Shown here: piece after piece, positions 10,360 through 23,474 of the stretch
How the letters are laid out: every line of letters begins with the position of its first letter
Position numbering within the stretch: position 1 is the stretch's first letter
Origin: Moringa oleifera
Lineage: Eukaryota > Streptophyta > Magnoliopsida > Brassicales > Moringaceae
Length of the DNA stretch: 64,000 nt
Reading direction: 5' to 3'
Assembly (NCBI GenBank): GCA_021397835.1
Contig: JAJFZO010000433.1
Coordinates: 1,240,001-1,304,000 of the forward strand
Notes under the pieces: generated by a model
Database searches by the model: none
Told to the model about the DNA's origin: nothing
Seen by the model: only the letters and a program-made list of their open reading frames with translations
Position numbers and translations under genes: made by a program

Positions 10360-13300
10360 TCAGATGGAGACACTGTTAGGAATTCCCTTGCCTGTAAGTC
10401 CACCTTCACTGGTAGGATAGAGCAAAGTGTATGGCATCTTGACAGGACCAACACGATTCTTCAGTTTCTGATCATTGTTCCTGTCTATAATTCTTGTCTC
10501 AATCTCACCAAGCTTCTTTCCAAACTTCTCAAATGCATGCAATGGTGCTGCATCTGATGTCCACTCAGGTGTGTCCCTTTGTCCAAGATAGACCTCATCT
10601 GAGGAATGTCTGGACAAAATTTCTATGAGTGAGACACCAAGAAGGGTCTGAAACTGGGAAGTGATTGTTCTCAGGAAAGCCTTATCAGGGTTGGAAACAA
10701 GCTCATCATATTCAGGAGTGCCTTCTTCAGGCATGAATCTGCGGCTAATTGTGGGGCGGTTAGGGAGGTACCCTGCATAAGGGTACTGCCCAAAGTTAAC
10801 GGCTGCATGGAGTGCAGAAGCCACCCATATGATAGTGGTGCATGTTTCGATCAGCTCTTCACGATTCTCCAATTTAGGCCACCATGACTCGTCTTTCTTG
10901 TCACCATGACCCTCCTCACGAAGCTCCTTCCACCATGACTTAAGTTCAGTGTCCTCTCTTACAGACTCGTCTGTCTTGTAATAGAAAGTGCAATAGTCAC
11001 TGACCCATGTCCGGATTGCTGACCAGATTTCAAGCCCATCAACCGCATATGGGTAATCTTTTATCAGTAGCCGGAGACCATGTGGTGAACTTGGATCATC
11101 AACTGCCATTCCTCTGGACACAGTAAAAACAATGTTGTTCAGACAAGATTACAAACATAAATGCATTCTCTTTTTAGGCTTATTATCATGACACCATACA
11201 GAGTTTTCTTGAGCATCCTGATGAGTCCAAATTCATCTTTTATCTCTTTTTGAGACACAAGATTGGAAGAGAATACTTACCTCTTTTTGAGGTCTTCTGG
11301 AAGTGCTTGCTCTGTCAACTTCCAGTTTTTGTAAACCATGGATGACATCTCCAACGCATACTTTCCAGGAAAAACTGTAGACTCAAAAATTCCACCAGCA
11401 TTGATGAGGATCTGCCGGGCTAATGCATTTATATTCATAGTGTCACGGAAGTGAGGATCAAGAAGCTTATAAATTGGATGAAGCACACTCAGTTGTCTAT
11501 TGGTTGCAATAACAAATGGCTCAATAACAGCATGAGTATTCAACCTGTGTGAAGATCAAAGACATTTAAAAATCCCATCTGATGTTAAAATTCTAGTACA
11601 ATGAAATTTGCTGAATAGAGTCATACCAGTGGCTGATCAGCTGATGATAGCCAGAGTCATTCACTGCAACATAAGCTTTTGCTAGATGCCAAATAGAACC
11701 CTCTACACCATCTTCAGCTGGTGTGTAAACTTTGTTAATGGCTCCAAAGGGATCTCCATTAGGGTGAGGCAAGCTCAATTCAATGGCTAGTGGCTTCAAA
11801 GTCCCTTCATCTTTCAAGAAAAGAAGTGTCCTGGATGCATAAGTTTTCCTTGAAGTAGTGTTCATTCTCCTCAAGTATGGCATCAGTACATCATGGTGAT
11901 CTAATATGAATAGCCTGTTTTTCTCCAGAGCCTGTTTAACCAACACAATGAACATTTCATACTTGGAATATTTAACATGTAAGATCAAATACAAGATAAT
12001 CATAAATCGAGGAATATTACCTCATTAACTTCCAGCCCATCTAAGTTGCTCTGAATATGGCTTTGGTTAATTGAACTGCTGTGGTCACCATATTGCTCAG
12101 GATCTAGCTTGCTTGTCGGAGGAAATTCCTGCAGTTAATTTTGCGACACTTATGAGCAAAGATCAAAGATACTTTTCCCTCCTTTGATCATTGCAAAGAC
12201 AAGGAAAAGAAGAAATTTCCATATCAACTCTAGCATAGGAACAGGAAACAGGAAGCTTTTAATAGCAGCATCACATTACCTGAAGCAGGCGAATGACTAC
12301 AGGGTTCAATCCAGCCAGCATTTCTCTGGCAAATTCTTCATCAGTTCTCCAGGCAGATCTATCCTCTGGCCAAAGTAGCAGGGAAAAAGAGAAATCAAAT
12401 TTTAGAATTATGTGAAACCAAGGGTAGTTCATGTTGTTAAAGTTAAAACTATACATTTACAGACTCTTAATCAATCCAGATAACTTGCTACCTTTAATAA
12501 CTTGTGGCATTGGAAATTTGAAGAGGTTTTCACCATCAGTTCTGAAAATTTCCTTCAGCATTTCTAATGGGATGTTTTTCCTGATATTTTCAAGTAGAGG
12601 GCCATCAGGCAGCTTGATTCCTCCTTCATAGAGTTTCAATACATCTTCAAGAGAGTCAAACTCATTAGGAGTTTCATCACATAAGGCTTCAAGCTCAGGT
12701 TTGATAAATTGAGCTATGGACTTCAGTGCATAAGCGAGGAAGTCAGACATCTTCAAGTGACCAAAACGTTCGTCTCTTGGTACGTAAATGTTTAAGCTCA
12801 TGAGAATTTGCAGCCTGCTCTCACTATCAGGATCTGTTAGGACAAAAGCAAACCACCACTAATTACTATAAACCAAGAACAGCAACGACTTGTCAAGCTA
12901 TTCTCAGACTTAATCAGTTTGATAAAGCATAATATAATTCCATTTGCTCGTATATAAGAATCAAAACGTATGCAATTCATAAAAATGGCTTGAAAGGACA
13001 ATGGTTTGAATCTCTAACCTGCATCTGTTGGAGCTCGGCCTGTTCTTCCCCTGCGAGGATAAGGGTACTGAGCTGATCCTCCAAGAACTGGTCTGGGATT
13101 CTTGGGAGGATTTCCCAAATCATTATAATAAGCATAGTCATACACTCGGTCCCATTCCTGAAGCTCTCCTTTCCCATCTCCCCTCAACTTTATCAGCTCT
13201 TCTTCTCTATGCTTAAGTAGTGGCGCTGGAGTCTCACTAGGAAGATATGTCTGCATAAACATTGCAAGCATGTTGCAGTAAACATGTTACAAAAATTCCG

Positions 13301-15459
13301 GCCTGGTCTCTGCAAAAATTACTCGACATTGCTATCCACTATATAGTACAGAGAAGCAGAATCAAAGCTAAAAGAAAGTGTCTTAATCATTTTTAAGGAC
13401 ATACAATGTTAACGGTATAGAATAGTTACCTATTAGCCTGTTTTCAGTAGAATTAAGTAGTACTAGTTCTGGTTTATATATGCATTAAGCAATCTTATCA
13501 TGCTGAATACCACACTGCAGATACAGAAATTTCACTATTTTCTCACAAGGACTTACCTTGTTAGTGAAGAAAACACGATCTTTCTTGTAATATTTGGCAG
13601 GATAAACCCACGAGTTGCAGACAAAATGGACCCGACCTTGGCCAGGGACATTTTCAAGGGTAAGAGTCTTCAGGTAGAATTCACTGTGATGATTGTTCCT
13701 TATTATGAATGCCCCTGGAATTCCAATATCATCGTCCCGATCAAAAGTAACTTTGAATGCAGACTCACCAGCCGTTAAAGGGGTGATAGTAGTTATCCAA
13801 TCTTCTAAGTATGCAGGCTTTCCTAGTTTCCCTTTCAAGCCCTTTGCTAGATGGCACAAAAAAGGAATCAGTCATTAAACAACTGATATATATTCACTCA
13901 AGTTAAAAGACCAATCAAAAGCTTTAAATGTCAGAATCTAAATGAATCAATTATAATCCAAGATGTTGAATGCCAACTAGTAATCTAAATGAAACATGTA
14001 TTGCTTAAGGTAAAAATATAATTATGTCAACCATTTTAGCCCAGGTTGAGGTTAAGTTGAAAGGTCTCTGAGACTTGGTTATGAGGTTTCTCAAATCATT
14101 AAGTTTTGATTTTAACAATAAAGAACAGTTAAAAGGAGAAGAATTTTCCTAGAAAATTAGCTGGCCAAGAAAATCATGTCCAAACAGGACAAGGCAACCC
14201 CTATTGTGGTTCATTTTCTGGTCAAGATGTCAATTTGGCTGTCAAATCACTTACTGTAACAGTAATAACAATTCTGCTTGAGTAGCAAAAATCATATTGA
14301 GCTTTCCACTAATCAAAAAGTTAGTTGTTATTAGTCATCATCATGCATCTGTAGCTCTCCAACTGAAAACAAAAGTTTCCAAATAAATTAATCAAAGGTG
14401 ATAGCTAATCTTCCCAATACGAATTACTTTAAAATGACCAACTAGTCAACTAGTAGATATAAAATCTGAGAAAAGATTTAGATTGAAATTGTTATACGGA
14501 AAAACCATAAAGATTCATATCCACCAGTTGACCTGCTTTGTGAAGGGGACTAAGAGACAAAGACATGAACAGTACGGAAACATAATAAATTACTTAAAGA
14601 ATAAGAAATGGAAGTTGAAAACCTAGGAGGACAATTGGGTATCATGAAAACTAATAAGAAATGACTAAGAAAATGCTCACTTTTCATTTTCTTTCTATAG
14701 GTAAGAACGTATCCCTTAAGTGGGATCAGCTATGGGCTTGTGGGTCTTTGACTAACTGTTGAGGCTGCGGTGCTAATCACCAGCTTGGCTTCATCTGAAC
14801 GTGTCAAAAGTTAAAACCCTTATACACTTCCAACTTTCAAAGATGGTCTCATATATTAAAAGAAATGCAGTTTTTTGGTACTTGTGTTCCGTGACAAGAA
14901 AAGGAAAAGGAAAAGGAAATAAGGGAAATTGGAAAGAAAATACATGACTTGAAGCTACTTTAATGGCTCAGAATGTAAGACTTGACAGTCTGACAGAAAC
15001 ATGGAAGAATGGAAACTTAGAAACAATCAAAAATCAGTCTGTTAGATGAATTAAATAGCCATTTTAAACGATTCTTTGCTACTTGAATTTCTTTAATTAA
15101 CATCATAATTAATCTTCTTTAACAATACAGGAGAAAGTAACCCGTAAACTGTGCAGCCATGGCAGCAAGCAACATGTCTAAGGTAAACCAAAGAAGCCAG
15201 TGAATCAAAAAAGAAACCAACCCAGAGGAAGCTCTTCCAAACTCAAAAAGAAGGCCAGAAGGAACTCACCGGGGTCGCCACTAACAGCACTGATGAGTTG
15301 CAGAGAGACCCCTTGGCCTACCAACTCATGAACACGATCAAGAAGCGACGCATTGAAGTCGTTGAAGTCCAACACGTTCTTTTTCATCAACACAACGGTG
15401 CCTTTGATCTTCCGGCAACTACTCTCGCCGGTGAGACAATCTATTATGCCCCCTAACAT
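10360..15459 (-). CDS. LOX1: 9-lipoxygenase (type 1, cytosolic), LOX1-like
   Basis: Dioxygenates linoleic/linolenic acid, first step of oxylipin synthesis. Nine exons: 15459-15270, 13846-13557, 13250-13019, 12833-12492, 12365-12280, 12128-12021, 11931-11627, 11544-11281, 11113-10360. All junctions are in phase and give 856 residues, the usual length. The N-terminal PLAT/beta-barrel domain is encoded by exons 1-2. The iron ligands are present: His512 and His517 in HQLISHWLNTH, His708 and Asn712 in LHAAVNFGQ, and the C-terminal Ile856 in NSVSI. A TV pair in [10 protein letters not shown] indicates 9- rather than 13-specificity, and the Ala of NALARQ predicts S-stereochemistry. There is no transit peptide, fitting a cytosolic type-1 enzyme. 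The TATA box is at 15579-15586. No damage is seen. Confidence 0.95.
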
Positions 15460-15800
15460 ATTCTATCTCCTCTCTATTCGCCTCTCAGTGACCACAAAGG
15501 CAAGAACAGCAACAAAACCAAAGCTTAGCGATCAGTTGGTCTGCCCTATGGAAGTAAACGACTGTAACATGCGCGGGGTATTTATAGAAAAGATGGACCA
15601 TTTACGTGGGCATTCATTGAGAAGCTTCGGCTGTTCATATTGGTAGGTTCTTGTCTCCACCTTTATCAAAATCTGCAACCCCTGTAATGTAAATAACCGT
15701 GAATTGATATCACAACGCCCACTTCCTCTGAAGGAGCGTGCCAAACACTCGCTCTAGCATTTTCTCAAGACGTGCCTTGAGCTCTGCTGCAAGGTTTTAA
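15460..15800 (-). promoter_or_regulatory. Lipoxygenase promoter and 5' leader, TATA box at 15579-15586
   Basis: TATAAATA on the - strand lies about 120 bases upstream of the lipoxygenase ATG (15459). The sequence from the gene out to about 15800 is GC-balanced, then the composition drops abruptly to AT-rich spacer, so the core promoter is probably confined to these 340 bases. Confidence 0.6.
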
Positions 15801-18800
15801 GCAATATTTTTTAAACGAACTGATGATTAAATAAAAAAGTTAAATTAAATAGAATGAAAATTAAATTATTATGATATAATAAATAATTGTAAGATTTAAT
15901 ATATTATTAAAATAAAGATAATAATTAGTTCTAGAAACAATTAAAAATTATTTTTAATTTTTTTCTAAAATAATGTTGTCTCGATAAAATGTTTTTATAA
16001 CAAAACAATACCATTTTGATAACATAAATCAAATTGATTTTAAGTTAATCAAATTACTTAAAATTTTAACTCACGAATCAATGCATCGAATCGATCATTT
16101 TGATACAATTTTTAAAATATATTTTTAATTTTTAAAAAATAAATTATTTTTTTAATTAAGAAAATATGAATTCTACCATCAAAAGTAGGGAACATTCTTA
16201 ATATTTAAAATATATTTTTTTTATCTCAGTACTAATTTAAAAAGTGACAATCAAAACTTGATCTATTAATTTAATTTAAATTAAATTTTATCAAAAAAAT
16301 ATAAAAATTGAAGATATTCAAATTAAAAATATTATGTAACAAAATTTGACTATAAATTTTATATATAAAAAAAATATTCAAGTCACCATCACAAAAAATT
16401 TTATAATTTTTTAAACAATTATGTTATTTTTAAAATTTTTGATATTTTAATTTAAATGTATATATTTAATACTCAAAAATTATAAAACTTTTTGCGATAG
16501 TGCATCGAATTTTTTTACATTTAAAAAAATTAAATCAAAATTTTTTATATAAAATCTTTAATTTAAATATTTTAATTTTTAATTTTTTAATAAAATTTAA
16601 TTTTAATTAAATTGATAAATTAAAATATAATTTATCACTTTTTAAATAAAAATTTAATTAATAACATAAAGTAAATATTAAAATTTTATAAAAATTTTAC
16701 CTTTTATTTTATTAATTGTAATTTTATATTTTATCTAAAATATAAAATAATTAATATTAATTGCAATTTTTTTAGCTATTCCTCGTTGATTTTTTATTTT
16801 ATTTTTGATTTTAGTTATTTGTGACATTCAAATTCATGCATTATCGCTTTTTTAACAATATCAATCAATAGCTTTTGTTTTTTTTTTTAAGCATGAAAAA
16901 AATATTGTTTTAAGAGGAAATAAAAGTGATTATTCTACTGTAAAAAAACATTTTTTTATTTATGATTTGATTATACATTTTTATTTCATGAAATTTTTAT
17001 TAAATATGTAAAAAAATTTTGATTAAAGATTTTTATGAATGATTTATAATTTATAATATTTTTATTATTAAAATATTTCAAAATTATTTCATTAATTTCT
17101 ACATTTGGAGTTTATATTTTAAGTTTCAAAAATTTTCAACGGAAAACCATTCTTTATCAGTTTTTATAAAAAATTGATAATTTGAATTTTAAAAAATTAT
17201 TTAAATATTTTAAAATATATAAATTTTTGCGATGATAATTTGAATATTCATAAATATTTATTATACAAAATTTTTAATTTAAATATCTTAAATTTAAATT
17301 TTTAATGAATTTAATTTAATATTTTGAAACTTAAAAAAATCTAAATCTAACAAGAACAAACTAATTTCAATGTACAAATGAAACCTAATTATATTAATTT
17401 TTATTTTTTAATAAAAAATAATTTTATTTAAATATTTATATAAATGATGTCAAAATCACGATGATGTGCCACTTAAGAAGCGCGTAACCATATCAACATC
17501 TTCATAATCTAAAAAGAAATATGCTCTTACTTACCTCTCAAAGCATCAATTGCTTCATAGTGGAAAAGATCAAAGTGGCATCTAGTTTAAGATTTTTCTA
17601 TATAAAAAAAAATCATTAAATGAATTCTTCAACCAATACCCTTTCATTTACTTAATTATAAAAATAATTATTAAATAAATTTTAACTAATACCTTTTTAT
17701 CTCTCTGATTAAATATTACTTTAAACTATACCACTTTTTTTTCATTCCATGCTTATCACAAGTTATACTAAATATGCCATTCTCTTCATTAGCCGCCTTC
17801 AAATTGTTGAAGGGCTTAACTCAATTGATTTGATTAAATAGACCAAGTATAACATATACCGAGTGAAGTTGTTATAATCAATGGTTTTCGTGGAAGAAAT
17901 CGATGGGCATTTTTTATAAAAAAAATTATATTTTATTAATCTAAATTATATTAATTTTTTTATAAAATATTAATACGTGATAATTTAATAATAAATGATA
18001 ATAATTAAAATAATTCTATATTATCTAATGGTTATTTTACACCAATTTCATACAAAAAAGTATTGATTAGTCCAAATTGATCATATTCCTTTTTAAGTTC
18101 TTCTAAAAGAATTTTTGGAATAGGAGATTTTGTATAACATAAGCTTAAAATTTTTTATAGATGTAAAAAAAAAATTAAACTCTCATTATAAAATACTTTA
18201 AAATTTTTTGAATATTTAAAATATTTTAAAAATTAATAAAAAGTATTTGTTTAATAAAGTCAAATTTTATTATATAATATCTCTTATTTGAATACTTTTT
18301 TAAAAAATAATGCTAAATTTAAATAAAAATAAAATTTAAATTATTATGATATTTTATTAGTTATTTTTGTGTTAATTTAATAAATTAAAAAATTATTACT
18401 TATTTTAATATTAAAATAATTAATACATTTTAATTTAACAAAAAAAAATTCACAAAATCCTTTTTCTTATGTTGTGGTTCTAATTACAAAGAACAAAATC
18501 TTGTGCTCTTCTAGCCAGTCACAGTCACTAAGGCTCAATTATTTATTGGAATGGTAAGTATGGCATTTAGTGTCACAACTACCATGTTGACATAATTAGC
18601 ATCTCAATAAACACCATCAATTAAGTTGCAATTATTGTCCTCTCTCTTTTTGATGATAAGTATCAAGTTACAGTTAACATCTTAGTTAATTTTATAATTT
18701 ATGATCAACCCTTTTTTTCTTTTTATCAAAAAAATGATGAAAAATCATCATCTCGAAGTTTCATGTTTTACCGGGTGAAAATAAATTGTGGTAGTGAATG

Positions 18801-21800
18801 ATTTGGTATTTAAGAACTTCTAATGACAAATTGTCGGTCTCTCACACTTAATGGTACCATTATGTTAGGAACGTGGCTAACTGTCATTTACGAAATTTTC
18901 GACCAAAAAAGTGGATTTTTTATGCTTAATGCTACAAGTAAGCTAGCTAGGAATGAATTTCCGTCAAAATGGGACATTTGCATAGAAATTGTAGAAAAGT
19001 AGACAATTGGGAATGACTTTAATTTATACTCTATATAGTAGTCATGTGTTGCAAGAAAGGTGTTTTTTTTTGTTTTTTTTTTGGGGGGGGGGGGGGGTTA
19101 TACATGTAATTATGCAAAGTTTTAAAGTTTTTTTCTAAAAAATTATTTAAGAAAAATATTTTTTATTTATTTTATGGTATGCCAAAATGATAAATATTTG
19201 AGAATGTAAGTTTCTTTGTGTAAGAAATTATAATATATATTTTAGTATACTAAAATTTTAGATAAATGTTATATAAAATTAGGAAGTTTATGTTTTATTT
19301 TTAAATAAATTGTAACTTTTAAAAATTCTTTACACAAATTTTTATCTATCAATTTAGATTAAATTAAACATTTAAAAAAAATTAAAAATCTTTAAATTAA
19401 TATAATTTAAACTTTCAAAGAAATATTCAAACTATAGTAATAAAAAAAATTGAGTACTAAAAATAATTTTTTAAAAATTTATATTATCAAATTTTTAAAA
19501 TTTTATGAAAGAACAACACATTAATCCAAAATTATTGAGATTTGTAAATTTATTTCAGTCAAGATTTATGGAGGAAAAAAGAAAAACTTCAAAGTTTTAT
19601 GTGAAATTTAACTTAAATTTTTTATATTTTAAAATTTAACTTTAAAATTACTAACAAATCAGATCAAACATATCTAATTCAAAACATAAAAGTTTTGGAT
19701 TTAATTAAAGTGAAAATTATAGATTTTAATTTTATGAGTAAATAAATCATTTTATTTATTTGTTTTTGAAATTGGTATGAATATAAATAAATAAATTATT
19801 TTTATATGTATAGATGTATGTATGTATGACTTAATGATTGGTACAAAATCTGGTCCACCATCAAGGATTTGGTCAAGCAGGAAGCAGGCAAGGTTGGTTC
19901 CCTGCCTAGTCTGCTAAGTAGACAAGGACTTATACCTCCTTTTAGTTTTTTTCTTTTTTTTTAATATGAACTTTAATATAAAATGATTAAATTTAAAATG
20001 CACATGCATTTAATAACATTTGTTTGAATTAGATTCTTGAAATCTCTCTCCTGGACATGCAATCCCAGTCATTTTAAGAATGAAGATTTCATGTTATAGT
20101 CAAGGTAGATGAATATATATATATATATATAATAAATTAATTAAACATTAATTCTTTAATTTTATTGTTTTTCATGTTTACACGTTAATAGTCTAAATGA
20201 AAAATTAATTTTAAAAATTTTAATATAGTGATAAAAGTATGATTCAATTGTCTTGGTTTAAAAAATAATATTTTGATGGCTCAAATTTTTTATTAGTAAA
20301 TTAAAAAGTAAAAATAAAAAATTTGAAACTTGATTCAGTCAACAAGTTGTGACACTGCTGTATCATCAAGAATGTTAGATAACCACAAGGATTAGACCGA
20401 CATATATTTTTGATTTTTGTATTATAAAAATATCAACTTTATATTAAAATAACACTATAACCACATAATGGGGTTTAGTAACTTTTATTTTTATTTATTT
20501 ATTTTTTCAATATTGATGTGCCTCTAGTGGGTATGCTATGAAGTCACGAGAAGAATAAGGACTTTATATTATAATATTGGTTAATGTGTTCATCGTTTTA
20601 AACAAATTTTCTTTCTTTTTTTTAATAGATCCTCTGAATCCTCTATCATCTTACGAGTATTGATGTTTCCACTAAATCGGATAGGATCAAATCTCGTCAT
20701 CATCGATTGACATTATCATACCGATTTAAGATATGTATGAAGAAAGGGAGTTGATACCAAGTTGCATTTTTTTAATCTCATGCCAATATGAGCAAATGGG
20801 ATTGTAGATTAGTACATTGATAGGGAGTGAGTTTTAATTAATTGAGGATAAATCTTGATTAGAAAAATATAATTTTTAATCTCAATTATATTGAGTTTTT
20901 TTAAATAAATTGTCTTTTTAATATTTCAACACATTATTATAAAAATATGAATAAAAAATTAACCATTAATTTTATTAAAAAGTGAAAGTTATATAAGATT
21001 TTGATGTTTATCACAAGTTACCGATTAAATACTTATATTTAAAAAATAACAAATCACAATTTTGATTCATTAATTTAAACTAAATTAAATTTTATTAAAA
21101 AATTTAAAAATTAAATATATTTAAATAAAAATATTATATAATAAATTAAATTTTTTTAAAATATAAAAATTATTTAAATTATCATCACAAAAATTTTAAA
21201 ATTTATTGAATACTAAAAATATATATTTTTAAATTTACATTATAAAAAATTTAAAAATTCACAAAAAATAGATCTTGTATTAAAAACTATTTAAATTTAA
21301 AATATAAATCTAAAACAGAGTGAATAATTATTTTATTTATTTTTAAATTATTTCAACAACCAATATATTCTTAATTTTTTATAATTATTTAAGTTAATAC
21401 TCATTTGATATAATATTGATAAATCATTTTATTATTTTTTTAATATAAAAATTTGATTGGCAACATAAGATAAATATTAGATATATATAATTTTTTTTAT
21501 TATTAAATTATCATATTTTAAAAATTTTAATATATTTTAAATTAAATAAAGATCTTGATTTAATAAAATTAAATTTATAAGATAAAATCTCTTCGACGAA
21601 GTAATAGGGTATTAGGGAAATATTTCAGCATAACAAGTTATTATAAATTATTTAGAAGTCTTCTTACCCATGAAATGATGATTAGTTAATTAATCTTAAA
21701 GTTAACTTGAATGTTCTATATGCTAACTAATCTTGAACTTAATGGTAAATTTATGATCTTAAAATTAAATTAATTTAAAAAATTTTAAAACTTATTTATT

Positions 21801-21890
21801 TATTTATTATTGTTATAATAAATTTAAAAATATTTTTGAAATATCTAAAATTCAAATTAACAAAAATATCAATTTGTATGGTATAATCAT
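15801..21890. other. Six-kilobase AT-rich gene-poor spacer with degenerate dispersed repeats
   Basis: No credible coding region was found; open frames are short and low-complexity. Diverged copies of an AT-rich repeat occur, recognisable by a gcgatgataa[tc]ttgaata marker (17229-17246) or its inverse (16375-16392 and about 21174-21197) next to TTAATTTAAATTAAATTT-like blocks. A poly-T/poly-G junction lies at about 19060-19097, and an (AT)n run at about 20114-20131. A small less AT-rich patch at 19840-19940 is unexplained. Confidence 0.65.
19060..19097. repeat. Second poly-T to poly-G junction (15 G)
   Basis: Two T runs separated by one G are followed by 15 consecutive G at 19083-19097. Same organisation as the tract at 9325-9373, but inside the AT-rich spacer. 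Confidence 0.85.
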
Positions 21891-22640
21891 TTCAATCAAA
21901 AAACTTCTCTTCAAATAGGCGCATGCATCGGTTCGCCATTCGCCGCGACGGAAATCATGGCTCCAGCAGAAAACCCCTAAACATCAATCCCTCAATCAAA
22001 ACACTTCTCTTCCTTTTTTGGTGCATATTTTCTTTGATCGAGTGCTTGATGAAGACGTGCCGCTCTTCTTTCTGATGCGGGAGCCCCTTTTTCCGTAAGT
22101 GAGAGCACTAGCACCGTCCGACTCCACCAGTAGTATTTATCTATACATGGATCGTGTGTGCTTTCTCCCCGATCGAATGACTTGGTACGTTGCAGAACGA
22201 CCTCTAAATATAAAATTTATTAAAATTATTTTTTAAATATTTCAGTAATAAAATATTTTTATTTCATACAATAATTTTAACAAAAAATTTAATTTAAACT
22301 AAATTGACAAAAATAACTATTACTTCTTACATTAAAATTTAATTTGGTATATAAAATATAATTTAAAATTTTAAAATAACTTTTATTTAAATTAAATATT
22401 TTTAATTTATAAATTTTAACTAATTTTCAAATTTATTATTTAAATTTAATAAAAGTATTCATATTCAGTTCATCAAACACAAAGATTTGAATGAAAGGCA
22501 CAAGTGTCGGCTGATTCAAAGTGGGCAAGCCTGATTTTGCTTCCTAAGGACTGAACCCCAAAATCAGCAGCCCACCTAGTAGTTGTTATCCGCGACGCAT
22601 TTCCCCTGCGGAAACCAGAAACGGCCAGATGTTTCCTCAG
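21891..22640. other. Intergenic patches of balanced composition, no recognised gene
   Basis: Bases 21905-22200 and 22480-22640 are clearly more GC-balanced than the AT-rich sequence between them. Neither strand gives a convincing protein. They may be relics of a gene, an organellar insertion or a transposon; nothing was recognised. Confidence 0.35.
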
Positions 22641-22943
22641 ATGCATTTTCGGAATGGGCCTAAACTGGACTGCCCGGCCCAGTTTACTAAAAACAACGTG
22701 GCACTCGATGAAAGCGGTTGTAACATTGTTACTCTACATGTCGTACAGAAAATCAAACTCTCTCTGTTCGTCTCCCCTCTCTTTCCTTTCAGCCAAAAGA
22801 ATGTTTTTTTTTTGTTTGTTGCACGATTCCTTCGGGTCTCTTTCTCTCACAACCATACTGCAACCTCTGGTCTGTATGTGATGAGTTAGAAAGAAAGTTT
22901 GAGAAAAGCAAAATGGCAAATATTCATATTAATCTTTCACTTC

Positions 22944-23275
22944 CTGTTTGTTTGATGAGAAAGTGTGAGAAAAAACCAGTAACAATAGTAGCTTAAACCA
23001 TCAACAAACAGACTGAGAACGCATGCAGTGAACACGACATCGGAGAAATCGGACTGTTTGTTGGACTATAGGGAAGTGTGAGAAAAACCCCCGTAACAAG
23101 AGTTGCTTAAAGCATCAACAGACCGAGAACACAGATACAGTGAACACAACAGTGAAAAAATCAGACTGTTTGTTTGACAAAGTGTGAGAGAACCCAGGAA
23201 AACAGCAGGTAAAAGCATCAACAAACAGACTGTGAACAAGGATACTGTGAACACCTTGAGGAAATCAGAAGCCTG
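22944..23275. repeat. Three-copy tandem repeat, period about 110 bp
   Basis: Copies begin with ctgtttgtt at 22944, 23054 and 23166. Each contains, in order, aagtgtgagaga/aaa, a ccagtaacaa-like block, (a)gcatcaaca, a gactg.gaac block, cagtgaacac and a gaaatc.gac end. Copies differ by substitutions and small indels, so the array is not very recent. It lies 200-530 bases downstream of the F-box/LysM stop codon, in its 3' flank. Confidence 0.85.
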
Positions 23276-23474
23276 TTTCCTTTCGGGCTTCCATCAAGAC
23301 ACTGAGGATCCCAACTTTATTGTAAAATGAATATGTACACCTGCTTTCTTCATGGAAAGGGGAAATGTGAGTCCAAAGCAGTAGTTTCTTGGTTGATCAT
23401 GCTCCAGGGGACACTTTCAACTAAGCAAAGTCCGCCAGGCTCTCCCACTGAAAGTCTGCAGAAAGTTCAGATAA

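Noticed and set aside
22629..22919. Possible small gene on either strand
   Set aside because: Neither strand gives a protein with recognisable features, and the two frames overlap in opposite directions.
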